DNA from: Paenibacillus hamazuiensis
GTDB lineage: Bacteria; Bacillota; Bacilli; Paenibacillales; NBRC-103111
DNA length: 64,000 bases
Assembly: GCF_023276405.1 (NCBI RefSeq)
Contig: NZ_JALRMO010000001.1
Span: forward strand, 992,001 to 1,056,000
Direction of reading: 5' to 3'
The notes beneath the pieces were generated by a model that saw only the letters and a program-made list of their open reading frames with translations, was not told where the DNA came from and did no database searches. The position numbers and the translations under genes are program-made. This document shows, one piece after another, positions 1 to 9,086 of this stretch. Positions within the stretch are counted from its first letter, which is position 1; every line of letters starts with the position of its first letter.

Positions 1-1
1 G

Positions 2-970
2 ACCATCTGTTTCTCGTATATCTTTTTTTCCATTACCAGCATTCTGCTTGCCGTTCTGCGAAGCGTGGAGACGGTGAAAATCGGCTTTATGTTATCTTCA
101 AGCACGCTGATTATCAACATATGCCTGAATTATTTGCTCATCTACGGACATTTCGGCTTTCCGAGCCTGGGGGTGCAGGGAGCCGCCGTCGCCACCCTGT
201 CGGCCAGAATCATCGAGCTGATCATCGTTTGCCTGTACGTAAAGCGTTTCGATCAAAAAATCGGACTTAAGCTGCGCGATTTTTTCAGCATCGAGCGGGG
301 GCTGTTCAAGCATTATGTGAACGTCGGATCGCCCATACTGATGTCCAACTTCATCTGGGGCATCGCCATGGGGACGCAGACATCGATACTGGGACACATG
401 GGAGCGGCCGCAATTGCCGCGAACAGCATAGCGACAACGATCTTTCAGATCGTATCGGTCGTCGTTTTCGCCTCGGCCAGCGCGACCACCGTCGTCATCG
501 GCAAAACGATCGGCGAGGGGCGCGCGGACAAAATCAAATCATACGCCAAAACGCTGCAGATGCTGTACCTTCTCATCGGAATATGCACGGGAGCTCTTCT
601 TTTTATTACAAAAGACCATGTCCTGGACTTTTATTCCATCTCTGCGGAAGCAAGAGATTTGGCTTTGCAATTTATGACGGTGCTGTCCGTGACGGTGTGC
701 GGAACCGCCTACCAAATGCCGTGTTTGACGGGAATCGTGCGAAGCGGCGGGGATACGCGTTTTGTTTTGTATAACGATACCATCTTCATGTGGCTCATTG
801 TCCTGCCCGCTTCGACTTTGTGCGCCTTTGTATTCGACCTGTCGCCTTTCATCACGTTTATTTGCCTCAAGTCGGATCAAATTTTGAAATGCTTCGTTGC
901 TATTGTCAAAGTGAACCGGTTCAGGTGGATTCGGGCGTTTGATTCCCGCGCAGCTTCGGGAAAATTTTAA
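2..970 (+). CDS. MATE family efflux transporter (5' end outside window)
   Basis: The reading frame is open from the first bases of the window, so this is the C-terminal 322 residues of a longer protein (family usually about 450). The GTG at 65 is internal, not the real start. It is highly hydrophobic with about eight membrane segments and the Gly/Ala-rich segments typical of MatE domains (for example GFPSLGVQGAAVATLSA and GAAAIAANSIATTIFQI). Members export cationic drugs or metabolites across the plasma membrane using H+ or Na+ gradients; the substrate cannot be read from the sequence. It ends at TAA 968-970 and is followed by 290 bases without a gene. Confidence 0.85.
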   Translation, partial: TICFSYIFFSITSILLAVLRSVETVKIGFMLSSSTLIINICLNYLLIYGHFGFPSLGVQGAAVATLSARIIELIIVCLYVKRFDQKIGLKLRDFFSIERGLFKHYVNVGSPILMSNFIWGIAMGTQTSILGHMGAAAIAANSIATTIFQIVSVVVFASASATTVVIGKTIGEGRADKIKSYAKTLQMLYLLIGICTGALLFITKDHVLDFYSISAEARDLALQFMTVLSVTVCGTAYQMPCLTGIVRSGGDTRFVLYNDTIFMWLIVLPASTLCAFVFDLSPFITFICLKSDQILKCFVAIVKVNRFRWIRAFDSRAASGKF

Positions 971-1111
971 TAAGTGCGATAAAAAACGGTTCGCTGCGTG
1001 TCTTGGATCGTACTTCCGATTGCTCCTCTACCCCATAAAGTGAAGAAAATCCTTCGAAGCTAATTCCGATTACTTTGCGGGGACCCCGGGATTTTAATTG
1101 CAATGTTTTTC

Positions 1112-1179
1112 AGCGGTGGAAATCCGGTCACAAAGGTGACCGCTAGCGCTTCTCCAGTACGATTCCACCCACTTCGCTT
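1112..1179 (-). repeat. Dispersed palindromic repeat, copy 1
   Basis: Read on the minus strand this segment aligns closely to 35467-35542 (shared blocks include GGAATCGT, CTGGAGAAGCG, AGCGGTC and CCTTTGT). It contains the inverted repeat GGTCAC-aaa-GGTGACC. The rest of the gap 971-1259 shows no gene. Confidence 0.6.
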
Positions 1180-1259
1180 TATTTCACTGCACTGTTTAAA
1201 AGGATTTCCCGCTTCGGGGAAGAACTATTTTGTAATAGGCAAGAAGGGGAGGGATTGGC

Positions 1260-1769
1260 TTGGGGGCAGTAGTGAAAGGCAGGTACACGGCCAAAACGGA
1301 AGGGGATTTCGTCGTATTTTTGATCGGAATGAGGGTGAACCGCATTTGGGCTGTTCATAAATGGTTTCCGGTTTTTCGGGCGATGGGTCCGATGATCCGC
1401 GAGTTATACGCGAACGGAAGTTTGGGATTTCGCGGGACCGAATTCATGGTGGGGTGGCGGAGCGTGCATTTGCTGCAATATTGGGACTCCTACGAACAGC
1501 TCGAGGCTTATGCGAGAGGCGGACAGCATCTGAAGGCTTGGCGCCAATTCAACCGGGCTGTCGGAACGGATGGGAGCGTCGGGATTTATCATGAAACGTA
1601 CAAGATTCGCGCCGGCGAATACGAATGCGTTTACGGCAATATGCCGAGGTTCGGTCTGGCAAAGGTCACGGAGCATGTTCCCGCCGTCGGCCAATATGAA
1701 ACATCGCGGCGCAGAATGGGCGGGATGAACGATCCTGCCGTTCCTACGCCGCCGAATCCCGAATCCTAG
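1260..1769 (+). CDS. DUF4188 domain-containing protein
   Basis: A 169-residue protein with the DUF4188 pattern: GMRVNRIWAVHKWFPVF near residue 22, the conserved block GFRGTEFMVGWRSVHLLQYWDSYEQLEAYA, and the later YHETYKI. The family is related to monooxygenase-like ferredoxin-fold proteins, but its reaction is not established. The TTG start at 1260 sits 6-7 bases after AGGGGAGGG (1246-1254); GTG at 1272 is an alternative. There is no signal peptide. It stands alone between an intergenic repeat and mscL. The C-terminal tail is Pro-rich and probably disordered. Confidence 0.75.
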   Translation: MGAVVKGRYTAKTEGDFVVFLIGMRVNRIWAVHKWFPVFRAMGPMIRELYANGSLGFRGTEFMVGWRSVHLLQYWDSYEQLEAYARGGQHLKAWRQFNRAVGTDGSVGIYHETYKIRAGEYECVYGNMPRFGLAKVTEHVPAVGQYETSRRRMGGMNDPAVPTPPNPES

Positions 1770-1889
1770 CACGAAAGAAATCTACCGGAACGGGGCCGAA
1801 GCTGATATAGTAATAGGATAAAGAAAAAGCGATCCGAATGGATTACTTAATCAAATACGAGACTGCATGTATTTGCTGCGGAAAGGAAG

Positions 1890-2366
1890 ATGGCCATGCC
1901 CTCCCAATTGTTCAAAGAATTTAAGGAATTCGCCATGAAAGGAAACATCATCGAACTTGCGATCGGAGTTATCGTAGGCGGGGCTTTCGGCAAGGTCGTC
2001 ACCTCGGTCGTCAACGACGTCGTTATGCCGCCGATCGGGCTGCTGCTCGGCAAGGTCAACTTTACCGATTTGTTCCTGCCCCTGGACGGAAAATCGTACG
2101 AATCGCTGTCCGCCGCCAAGGCAGCTGGAGCGCCGACGCTGAACTACGGCGTGTTTATCAATACGATGCTGGACTTTCTGATCGTATCCTTCGTCATTTT
2201 TATCACTTTCAAGCAGTTGAACCGGCTGCGCAAAAAAGAGGACAAGCCTGCGGAGCCCGAGGCGAAAGTCAAGGAGTGCCCGGAATGCTTGTCGGAAATC
2301 CCGAAGCTGGCGACCCGCTGCAAATACTGCACGGCGGTGCAGGAAGCCGGCGGTGCGGAAGCGTAA
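1890..2366 (+). CDS. mscL: Large-conductance mechanosensitive channel MscL with C-terminal zinc-ribbon-like tail
   Basis: Pore protein that opens under membrane tension to release solutes during hypo-osmotic shock. The N-terminal helix [20 protein letters not shown] (residues about 11-30) and the Gly/Ala-rich TM1 are characteristic; TM2 lies near residues 88-108 ([19 protein letters not shown]). After the cytoplasmic helix, which ends in a charged RLRKKEDKP stretch, there is an extra CPEC...CKYC motif at about residues 130-150, a four-cysteine ribbon absent from E. coli MscL, making the protein 158 residues. ATG 1890 follows GGAAAGGA. Single-gene unit, no clear neighbour link. Identification is firm; metal binding of the tail is inferred. 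Confidence 0.93.
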   Translation: MAMPSQLFKEFKEFAMKGNIIELAIGVIVGGAFGKVVTSVVNDVVMPPIGLLLGKVNFTDLFLPLDGKSYESLSAAKAAGAPTLNYGVFINTMLDFLIVSFVIFITFKQLNRLRKKEDKPAEPEAKVKECPECLSEIPKLATRCKYCTAVQEAGGAEA

Positions 2367-2448
2367 CGTACTGCGGAGGAGGCAGCCCGGGACAGGGAGA
2401 TGGGCGCTGCCAACCGATGCTGTCAAGTTAATTCTAAAACTCCGGATC

Positions 2449-2637
2449 AATAGAGGAACTGTAATGCGCTAAAACGGCCATTTCGAGTGGTGCGCCAAAA
2501 ATAAAGGAACTGTGGTTAGCTATTAGCATGTTTTGCTGGACAAGACACCATTTTTCAATGGTTTAGCGAACGTCAGTTCCTCTATTTCTCCGAATGTGCC
2601 CTTTTACTCGATCATAGCGAATCTCAGTTCCTCTATG
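2449..2637. repeat. Cluster of AGAGGAACTG direct and inverted repeats
   Basis: The gap between mscL and the VOC gene holds four copies of one motif: AATAGAGGAACTG (2449-2461), AATAAAGGAACTG (about 2500-2512), and the inverted CAGTTCCTCTATT (2574-2586) and CAGTTCCTCTATG (2625-2637). The outer two pair over at least 12 bases. No gene was recognised in 2367-2685. Confidence 0.6.
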
Positions 2638-2685
2638 CCTATGAGCCGCCGCCGTCATATCGAACTATCGGGCCCTAAGCGCCGT

Positions 2686-3108
2686 CTACTTCATTCGCCT
2701 CGCAATCGGATGATCCTCGTTCAACTGCAGCAAGTCCCACAAATTCCCGTACAGATCCTTAAATACCGCAACCGTCCCGTAGGACTGCCGCTTCGGCTCC
2801 CTGACAAATTCGATTCCCCTTGAAACCATTTCGTTGTAATCTCTCCAAAAATCGTCGGTGTTTAAAAACAAAAACACTCTGCCGCCTGCCTGATTGCCGA
2901 TAAACGGCTCTTGTTCGGGTTTCGAGGCCTTTGCAAGGAGCAGCGTAGTGCCGGCCGATCCGGGCGGCGACACGACGACCCAGCGTTTATCCTGCTCGGG
3001 CTGATACGTATCCTCCACCAAAGTAAAATTCAGCTTCTTCGTATAAAACTCGATGGCCTCGTCATAATCCCTTACCACCAGAGCAATATGGACGATGGAT
3101 TGAATCAT
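2686..3108 (-). CDS. VOC (glyoxalase/bleomycin resistance-like) family protein
   Basis: A 140-residue single VOC domain. The start IVHIALVVRDYDEAIEFYTKKLNF is the classic first beta-alpha-beta module; the second half contains GGRVFLFLNTDDFWRDY and ends with VFKDLYGNLWDLLQL, where the Glu/His/Asp metal positions of the fold usually lie. These enzymes are metal-dependent isomerases, dioxygenases or drug-binding proteins; no substrate can be assigned. ATG at 3108 has an excellent GGAGGGG six bases upstream. Divergent from the GntR-type gene that begins at 3297. Confidence 0.85.
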   Translation of the reverse strand: MIQSIVHIALVVRDYDEAIEFYTKKLNFTLVEDTYQPEQDKRWVVVSPPGSAGTTLLLAKASKPEQEPFIGNQAGGRVFLFLNTDDFWRDYNEMVSRGIEFVREPKRQSYGTVAVFKDLYGNLWDLLQLNEDHPIARRMK

Positions 3109-3296
3109 TTTGAACCCCTCCGGATTTCTGATGTGAAAAACTGCCTTTTTTTCGCGGGCAACACCCTTATCCTACCATTTTCCCGGAGCCTTGTGTAAAA
3201 AATGAATGGTATCGGGCGGTTGTTCGCGGTATAATGGAAAAAGCAGTATGACAGATTATTTTATCAGTAAGACAGGTTATATCGGGAGGCATACAG

Positions 3297-4376
3297 ATGA
3301 ACGCGAGCTCATTGCGATACATGCAAGTGAAGGAGCGGCTGATCGAGCATATCGCCGCACTTAAGCCGCACGAGCGGCTTCCGTCCAGAACGGCGCTGTC
3401 CGAGTCGTATAACGCCGCCCGGACGACGATCGAGAGAGCGATTTCCGAGCTGATCGGCGAAGGGCTGCTGTATGCGCGGGACGGAAGCGGCACCTACGTC
3501 GCGGAGGGAGTCCGCGGAACCGTCCGGCAGGAACGCGTCGGCACATGCAATTGGGGGCTGCTCGTCCCCGATATTTTGCACTACATCTATCCCGGCATCG
3601 TTCGCGGAGTCGGCGACGTGGCGAGCGATCATGATGTCAATTTGATGATCTGCAATACAGACAACAGCTATGAAAAGCAGACAAGGCACATCAACAAACT
3701 GATAGACAGCGGCGTCCATGGTCTGATCGTCGTGCCGGCGATCTACGGCACCGTTGATCTTCAGCCGTTTTACCGGCTGAAGGAGTCGGGGATTCCGCTT
3801 GTTTTTTGCCACCGGATGATCGAAGGAATTCAGGCCCCCCGGGTCATCTCCAACAATTTTTACGCAGGTTATATCGCGACCAAACATCTGCTCGCGGCCG
3901 GGTTCACGAAGATCGGCTTCATTTCGCGGCCCGTCTATTCGGCCTCATCGGAGAGATACCAAGGGTACGTATGCGCGCTGACGGAAGCCGGCATCCCTCT
4001 GAGGCCGGAGTGGGTCGTCTTCGAATCGTCGTTCGAAACCGATGGGGAAGGCTATTTCAGCGCTTTGCGGATGCTGCGCGGAGAAGACCGTCCGGACGGC
4101 GTTTTCTGCTTTAACGACGGCATAGCCAAAGGAGCAGGCGATGCGGCCGCAGAGCTGGGGCTTGCGGTAGGTACCGATATCGGCGTCGTCGGCTGCGACA
4201 ATACGAACATTTGCGAAACGATGTCTCCCAAGCTGACGTCGGTCAAATTTCAAACCTATGAGACCGGAGCGGAAGCTGCGCGCATTCTGCTTGCCGGAGC
4301 CGCCCAGATCAGCCAGACGCTGGTGCTTCAACCGGAGCTGATCGTCAGGGAAAGCACGCGCAACCTGAACGGGTAA
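3297..4376 (+). CDS. GntR family regulator with LacI-type sugar-binding domain
   Basis: A 359-residue repressor-like protein. Residues 1-70 form a GntR winged helix (YMQVKERLIEHIAALKPHERLPS, then AARTTIERAISELIGEGLLYARDGSGTYV). Residues about 80-355 form a periplasmic-binding-protein/LacI effector domain (GLLVPDILHYIYPGIVRGV; DGVFCFNDGIAKGAGDAAAELG; the late IGVVGCDNTNICETMSPKLTSV). The architecture matches AraR-type sugar-responsive regulators. ATG 3297 follows GGGAGGC. It precedes the frameshifted AraC-type gene at 4454 and the importer at 7.5 kb, so control of carbohydrate uptake is likely but inferred. Confidence 0.88.
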   Translation: MNASSLRYMQVKERLIEHIAALKPHERLPSRTALSESYNAARTTIERAISELIGEGLLYARDGSGTYVAEGVRGTVRQERVGTCNWGLLVPDILHYIYPGIVRGVGDVASDHDVNLMICNTDNSYEKQTRHINKLIDSGVHGLIVVPAIYGTVDLQPFYRLKESGIPLVFCHRMIEGIQAPRVISNNFYAGYIATKHLLAAGFTKIGFISRPVYSASSERYQGYVCALTEAGIPLRPEWVVFESSFETDGEGYFSALRMLRGEDRPDGVFCFNDGIAKGAGDAAAELGLAVGTDIGVVGCDNTNICETMSPKLTSVKFQTYETGAEAARILLAGAAQISQTLVLQPELIVRESTRNLNG

Positions 4377-4453
4377 TAATAGCCGTCGTCCGAGCCGGCA
4401 AAGGTCGTGACCGCATGAAAGGCGACATCGGTTTTATGAAAGGGGGGCAACAA

Positions 4454-6813
4454 ATGGCGTTCTTCGGAAGAGGTCCGGCATGGCTGGCAAGACTGAAGAA
4501 AAGAACCTTTTTTATCAAAATGATGCTTGCAACCGCGTTCATCTCGATCATACCGAATTTGCTGACCGGCGTCGTTTCTTATTACAACGTATCCAAAACG
4601 TTCGAGCAGGAGACGGGCGAGACGAAGCTGCAATACTTGAACCAAACGATCAACGCGATGGAAATTGTCGTCGGCCGGATCAAGGAAAATGCCAACCTGC
4701 TTGTCATGAACCAGTCGGTGCAGGATTTCGAGCAGTTTCCGAACGGCAGCTATTACGAAGGGATGCAGGGCGAGTTCGCCAAGGAGGATCTGCCGTTTCT
4801 GTATGAATATTTGACGACGAAAAAAACGCTCTGCAAACGATCAACTCGTTCCGCATGTCCAACCAATTCGTGGACTCCGTCTACTTTTACAACAGCAGGG
4901 AAAATTTCGTCATCACTTCGGAAAGCGACGGCTCCAACCGGCAATTTCCGCTCCAAGCATTTTACGATACGGATTGGCGCGACGCGCTTGCCGAAGCGAG
5001 AGAAAATACGGTGTTCATGGAGACGCGTACGGCAAAGCAGTACAATCAGACGGAAAAAAACGTGCAGACGATCATCTACAAATCGTACAGCGGAAAAAAT
5101 GCAGTCATCATCAACCTGGACGCTTCCAAGGTATACAGTGAAATCATCAACAAATTAAACCGGCAGGACGATATTTTCGTCGTATCCCGGGCAGGCGGGA
5201 TTTTGTTCCACAGCGATCCGGACAAAATTCATCAGCCGGCCAGCCGGGTAATGCCGGATGACGAGGCGTATATCGGCAAAACCGGCACTTTTGTCGCCAA
5301 GCTGCGCGATCGGCAAATGCTGATCAGCTGCGCGACTTCTCCGCTGCTCGGCTGGACGTTTGTGAACGCGTCCGATATGCAAGCGCTTACCAAGGGGACG
5401 GCCGTCATTCGCAGGACGATTGTGTTATCCGCGGTTGCCCTCGTTTTGCTGTCGCTGACGCTCGCCTATTTGTCCTCGCGAAACCTGTATAAGCCGATTT
5501 CCCGTCTCAGCGCGCTTATGGCCGGGAGATCGGAACGGAAGGCGGAGCACGGAGATGAAATTCGCGTCATCGGCCACTTTGTGCAGTCGACGATCATCGA
5601 AAGAGATTTTTACAAGATGAAGCTGGAGGAGAGTTTGCCTTTTTACCGGGAACGGTTCAAATATTCGCTGCTGCACCGCCATTCCTTGACCTTGGAAGAG
5701 ATTGAGGAGAAAAAGAGCTATTTGGGGCTTGATTTCGAGCTGCACGATCTTGCCGTGCTGCTGCTGTCTTTGGACGAAGAGGGGCACGGCAAGCCCGATA
5801 TGATTGCCAGCGACCTGTATAAAATTCGCGTGATGGAACTGATTAAAAGCCGCTTCGCCGTTCCGGCGGCGCATTTTCTCGTCGATTCCGGGAAAGACGA
5901 AATCGCGATCGTGATGAACTGCGGCGGACTGGACCGGCAGCAGCTGTTCCGGCTTGCCCAGACGCTGCTGGACGACGTGAACCGCGAGCTGCAAAGCCGC
6001 TTTACGATGGGCGTCGGGCGCATATGCGCAAGTGTCCTGGAGCTGCCGCAGGCTTACGAGGAGGCGCTGGAGGCGCTCAAGTACAGGATCATCTACGGCA
6101 ATGGCGACGTCATCTCGATCGACGACATGAAGGTGGGCGGCGAGAGCGAATATACCTATCCGAAGCTGAAAGAGGAGCAGCTGCTCGGTCTTATCAAGAC
6201 GGCCCGCGAAGCGGAGGCGCTGGAGGCGTTTGACGATATCGTCGCCGAGGTGAACGCGCATAAAAGCAAGCTGCACTACAATCAGATTCAGCCGATGTTC
6301 ATGCAGCTGCTGACCGGTTTTATGGGCATGTACCGGCAGCTCGGGGCCGATGTGGAGGCGATTTTCGAAAAGGAAACGAACCCGTACCGCGAGCTGCTCG
6401 AGCAGGATTCGATCGATAAGATCAGCCGTTGGTTCCGCCGTCTTATCGGCGCCACCGTCCGCTATATCGAGCGGGAGATGAATGCGAAGGGGAACCACCA
6501 CATCGCCAAGGTCATCGATATCGTCGAGCGGGAGTACGGCCAAGACATTTCGCTCAGCTGGGTGGCGGAGCGGCTGGGTCTGAACCCGGCCTACATCAGC
6601 CGGCTGTTCAAGCAGATGACCGGGGAGCCGTTCGTCGATTATTTAAAGCGGGTGCGCATCGAAAAAAGCAAGGAACTGCTCGCGCGGAGCGATCTGAAAA
6701 TCGGCGAAATCGGCAAGCGGGTCGGGTACGTCAATTCGTATTATTTCATCAAGGTATTCAAGGAAACGATGGGGCTTACCCCAGGGGAATATAAGAAGCT
6801 GGTCGGTTCTTAA
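4454..6813 (+). pseudogene. Membrane-anchored AraC family regulator, interrupted by a -1 frameshift in an A7 run
   Basis: Two overlapping frames together encode one protein of about 785 residues. The N-terminal frame (ATG 4454, AGGGGGG seven bases upstream) has a membrane segment near residues 20-45 and the start of an extracellular sensing domain, reading to YEYLTTKK. At the A7 run 4820-4826 the sense moves to the other frame (NALQTINSF...), which continues the sensor, a second membrane segment (VLSAVALVLLSLTLAYLSS) and a C-terminal AraC HTH pair (ISLSWVAERLGLNPAYISRLF; IGEIGKRVGYVNSYYFIKVF). One additional A would restore the frame. A mutation, sequencing error or transcriptional slippage is possible. 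Relatives usually adjoin the sugar importer they control, as here. Confidence 0.8.
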
Positions 6814-6859
6814 AAAAATGCACCCCGGCTGCGGCCATTTGAAACCGCGTCCGGGGTGC
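6812..6859 (-). terminator. Rho-independent terminator between convergent genes
   Basis: GCACCCCGG (6820-6828) pairs with CCGGGGTGC (6851-6859). On the minus strand the stem is followed by ATTTTTTT, so it best terminates the DUF805 gene. Confidence 0.8.
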
Positions 6860-6882
6860 CGTTATGTGTGCCGTAAGGCGAA

Positions 6883-7233
6883 TCAGAATGCTGCAGCTTT
6901 AGGATTCGGCCCATAGCTGTTTTCGTTCTCTTGGCTGTCCTGACACGTAAAAACAATCAGGATAATGGCGCCGATGAGAGGGATCAAGCATATGAGGAGC
7001 CACCAGCCGCTTCTTCCGGTATCGTGCAGCCGGCGCGCTCCGACCGCTAAAGACGGCAGCAGGACTGCCAGATAATACAGCGTGGCGAGCAGCGTAATCC
7101 CGAAAATCGCATCGATGATCGAAAGCACGATGCCGATAATGGCGTTCACCAGAGCAAACATCCAATATTCCTTGCGCCGGGCTCTGCCTTGAAATCCCGT
7201 ATAATTTTTAATCACCTTCAAATACCATTCCAT
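6883..7233 (-). CDS. DUF805 domain-containing membrane protein
   Basis: A 116-residue integral membrane protein that matches DUF805: MEWYLKVIKNYTGFQGRARRKEYWMF at the start, three to four membrane segments, and the diagnostic VGARRLHDTGRSGWWLL near residue 65. The family is widespread and of unknown function. ATG 7233 has GAGGTG upstream. It is transcribed divergently from the importer operon starting at 7521 and ends at the terminator at 6812-6859. Confidence 0.88.
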   Translation of the reverse strand: MEWYLKVIKNYTGFQGRARRKEYWMFALVNAIIGIVLSIIDAIFGITLLATLYYLAVLLPSLAVGARRLHDTGRSGWWLLICLIPLIGAIILIVFTCQDSQENENSYGPNPKAAAF

Positions 7234-7433
7234 TGCAATTTCACCTCGATTGTTGTTTTTTTACCATCTTCTAGGAAGATTGATTCGTCTCTTTATATCG
7301 ACAAGAAGAAGCCGGAATGTTAGACTTCGGGCACTAAAATTTTTTTGATTTTTTATCGAGTGCACGCTGCGTTTGGCGCATATTACTTTTTTGATATGTC
7401 AAAATCGTAATGCGAATGTGCAAAAGTTATTAT

Positions 7434-7447
7434 ATAAAGCGCTTTCT
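7434..7447 (+). promoter_or_regulatory. Possible cre (CcpA) site upstream of importer operon
   Basis: ATAAAGCGCTTTCT resembles the Bacillus cre consensus TGWAARCGYTWNCW, keeping the palindromic core AAAGCGCTTTC but differing at the outer bases. It lies 74 bases before the binding-protein start and close to an AT-rich possible -10, a position suited to glucose repression. Confidence 0.35.
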
Positions 7448-7520
7448 TTTGGTGCTAAGTTAGGCGTGGAACGGGACCTTTCAACGGTGCCGAAAGCGAT
7501 ACCAAGGAGGAATTTGCGCA

Positions 7521-9056
7521 ATGAAAAAAATGGTCAGCACTTCCGCGATCGCCCTGCTCGCCGCAACCACGCTTGCCGCCTGCTCCGGCTCTTCCGGCAG
7601 CGGGCAAACCAAAGGGGCGGGGGAAACCGCCAAAGCGGGCGAACCGAAAAGCATGCCGAAAATCTACATTTACCAAAACACAGGGGCGCTCAATCAGAAG
7701 CCGGAGGGAAGTATTCCGGAAAAACTCGAAGAAATGAAAAAGATGTACATGGAAAAGCTCGGCATCGAGCCGATCGCCATTGTCCCGCCCAAAGGCTCGG
7801 AGGCGGAAAAGCTGAACCTGCTGCTCGGCTCCAAGGACGAAATCGATACGTTCCAGGGCAACTGGGACGAATATGCGTCCAAAGGCGCGATCATTCCGCT
7901 GAACGATCTGCTCGACAAATACGGTCAGGACATCAAAAAGGCATGGCCGCAGGAAGCTTGGGACTATATGAAGGACAAGGACGGGAAAATTTGGGGCATA
8001 CCGCGCGGCATTCCGTCCACCCATTATCCGGTCTGGGTACGTTCGGACTGGATGAAGAAGCTGAACCTGAAGACGCCGCAAACGATCGACGAGCTGGAGG
8101 CGGTGCTCAAAGCGTTCAAGGAGCAGGATCCGGACGGCAACGGCAAGGCGGATACGATTCCGATGATGACCGACCTCGCAGGAATACGAAATGCGTTTCT
8201 CGGCGGATTCACGGAGTACGGCAACAGCAACTGGATCGACCCGGCCGATCAAAAGGTGAAGCCGGCGGAGCTGGCCCCCGGGTTTAAGGATTTTGTCGCG
8301 AAAATGGCCGATTGGTACCAGAAGGGCTACATTTACAAAGAAGCGTTCGCCAAGTTCGACCCGCTCGAACTGCTGAAAACGAACCGCGTCGGCACGTCGT
8401 CGATGTGGTATTCGCGGATTACGCTCCTGTTCCCGCAAATCAAACCGAACTTGCCGGCGGATGCGAATTATGAGCTGGTGCGCGGCATTCAAGGGCCGAA
8501 AGGCAAAATCATGACGGCCACGCCGGCGAGCTCCACCTCGATCGTGATCACGAAAAAAGCGAAAAATCCCGAGGCGGTCATGAAGTTCATCAACTATCAA
8601 TATCAGGATCTTCCGACGAACACACTGAATGCCGCTTTTGGAACGAACTGGAAATACCTCGACGACAAGAAATTTGAAATCGAGCTGCAAAACAAAGAAA
8701 TCCAATACGCCGGCGAATATATGTTATCTCTGGGGCTCGCCACGGAAACCAAATATGCGTTCAAAGACCCGGTCAAAAAACTGCACGCCGACTACCTGAA
8801 CAAAGAAATTACCAAGCTGGACGAAGCGAAAATGCCGGTCGACGCGACGGTGCTGTATGACAAGAAAGCGCTCCAGGAAAATATTCCGACGCTCGGCGAT
8901 CTGGACCGGCTGCGCAGCGAGGAGCTCGTGAAGTTTGTTACCGGTGCAAGACCGCTAGGCGAATTCGACAAATTTATCGACCAGCTGTATAAAGCGGGGC
9001 TGGACAAGTGGATTGCCGAGTACACCAGACAGTATAACGCGCTCAAGAAGAAGTAG
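7521..9056 (+). CDS. ABC transporter sugar-binding lipoprotein (LplA/YtcQ-like)
   Basis: A 511-residue extracellular solute-binding protein. Signal peptide with lipobox LAAC (Cys at about residue 20), then a Ser/Gly linker. The mature part has the family 1 binding-protein layout, including WGIPRGIPSTHYPVWVRSDWMKKL at about residues 155-180, typical of LplA-type oligosaccharide binders, and a DPDGNGKADTIPM calcium-loop-like stretch. AGGAGG ends 9 bases before ATG 7521. It leads an operon with two permeases (9087, 10002) and a glycosidase (10926). No ATPase is encoded, so a shared MsmX-like ATPase is probably used. The ligand is unknown; the operon suggests a decorated oligosaccharide. Confidence 0.9.
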   Translation: MKKMVSTSAIALLAATTLAACSGSSGSGQTKGAGETAKAGEPKSMPKIYIYQNTGALNQKPEGSIPEKLEEMKKMYMEKLGIEPIAIVPPKGSEAEKLNLLLGSKDEIDTFQGNWDEYASKGAIIPLNDLLDKYGQDIKKAWPQEAWDYMKDKDGKIWGIPRGIPSTHYPVWVRSDWMKKLNLKTPQTIDELEAVLKAFKEQDPDGNGKADTIPMMTDLAGIRNAFLGGFTEYGNSNWIDPADQKVKPAELAPGFKDFVAKMADWYQKGYIYKEAFAKFDPLELLKTNRVGTSSMWYSRITLLFPQIKPNLPADANYELVRGIQGPKGKIMTATPASSTSIVITKKAKNPEAVMKFINYQYQDLPTNTLNAAFGTNWKYLDDKKFEIELQNKEIQYAGEYMLSLGLATETKYAFKDPVKKLHADYLNKEITKLDEAKMPVDATVLYDKKALQENIPTLGDLDRLRSEELVKFVTGARPLGEFDKFIDQLYKAGLDKWIAEYTRQYNALKKK

Positions 9057-9086
9057 GTTCGGCGGCGAAGAGGAGGATGTACGCGT

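Noticed and set aside
971-1259. Riboswitch or small RNA in the MATE-DUF4188 gap
   Set aside because: The structured part is explained by the dispersed repeat; no known riboswitch core was recognised.
4820-4827. Programmed -1 ribosomal frameshift signal
   Set aside because: In the incoming frame the slippery site would be G-AAA-AAA, not the classic X-XXY-YYZ, and no downstream pseudoknot was evident; kept only as an alternative to an indel.
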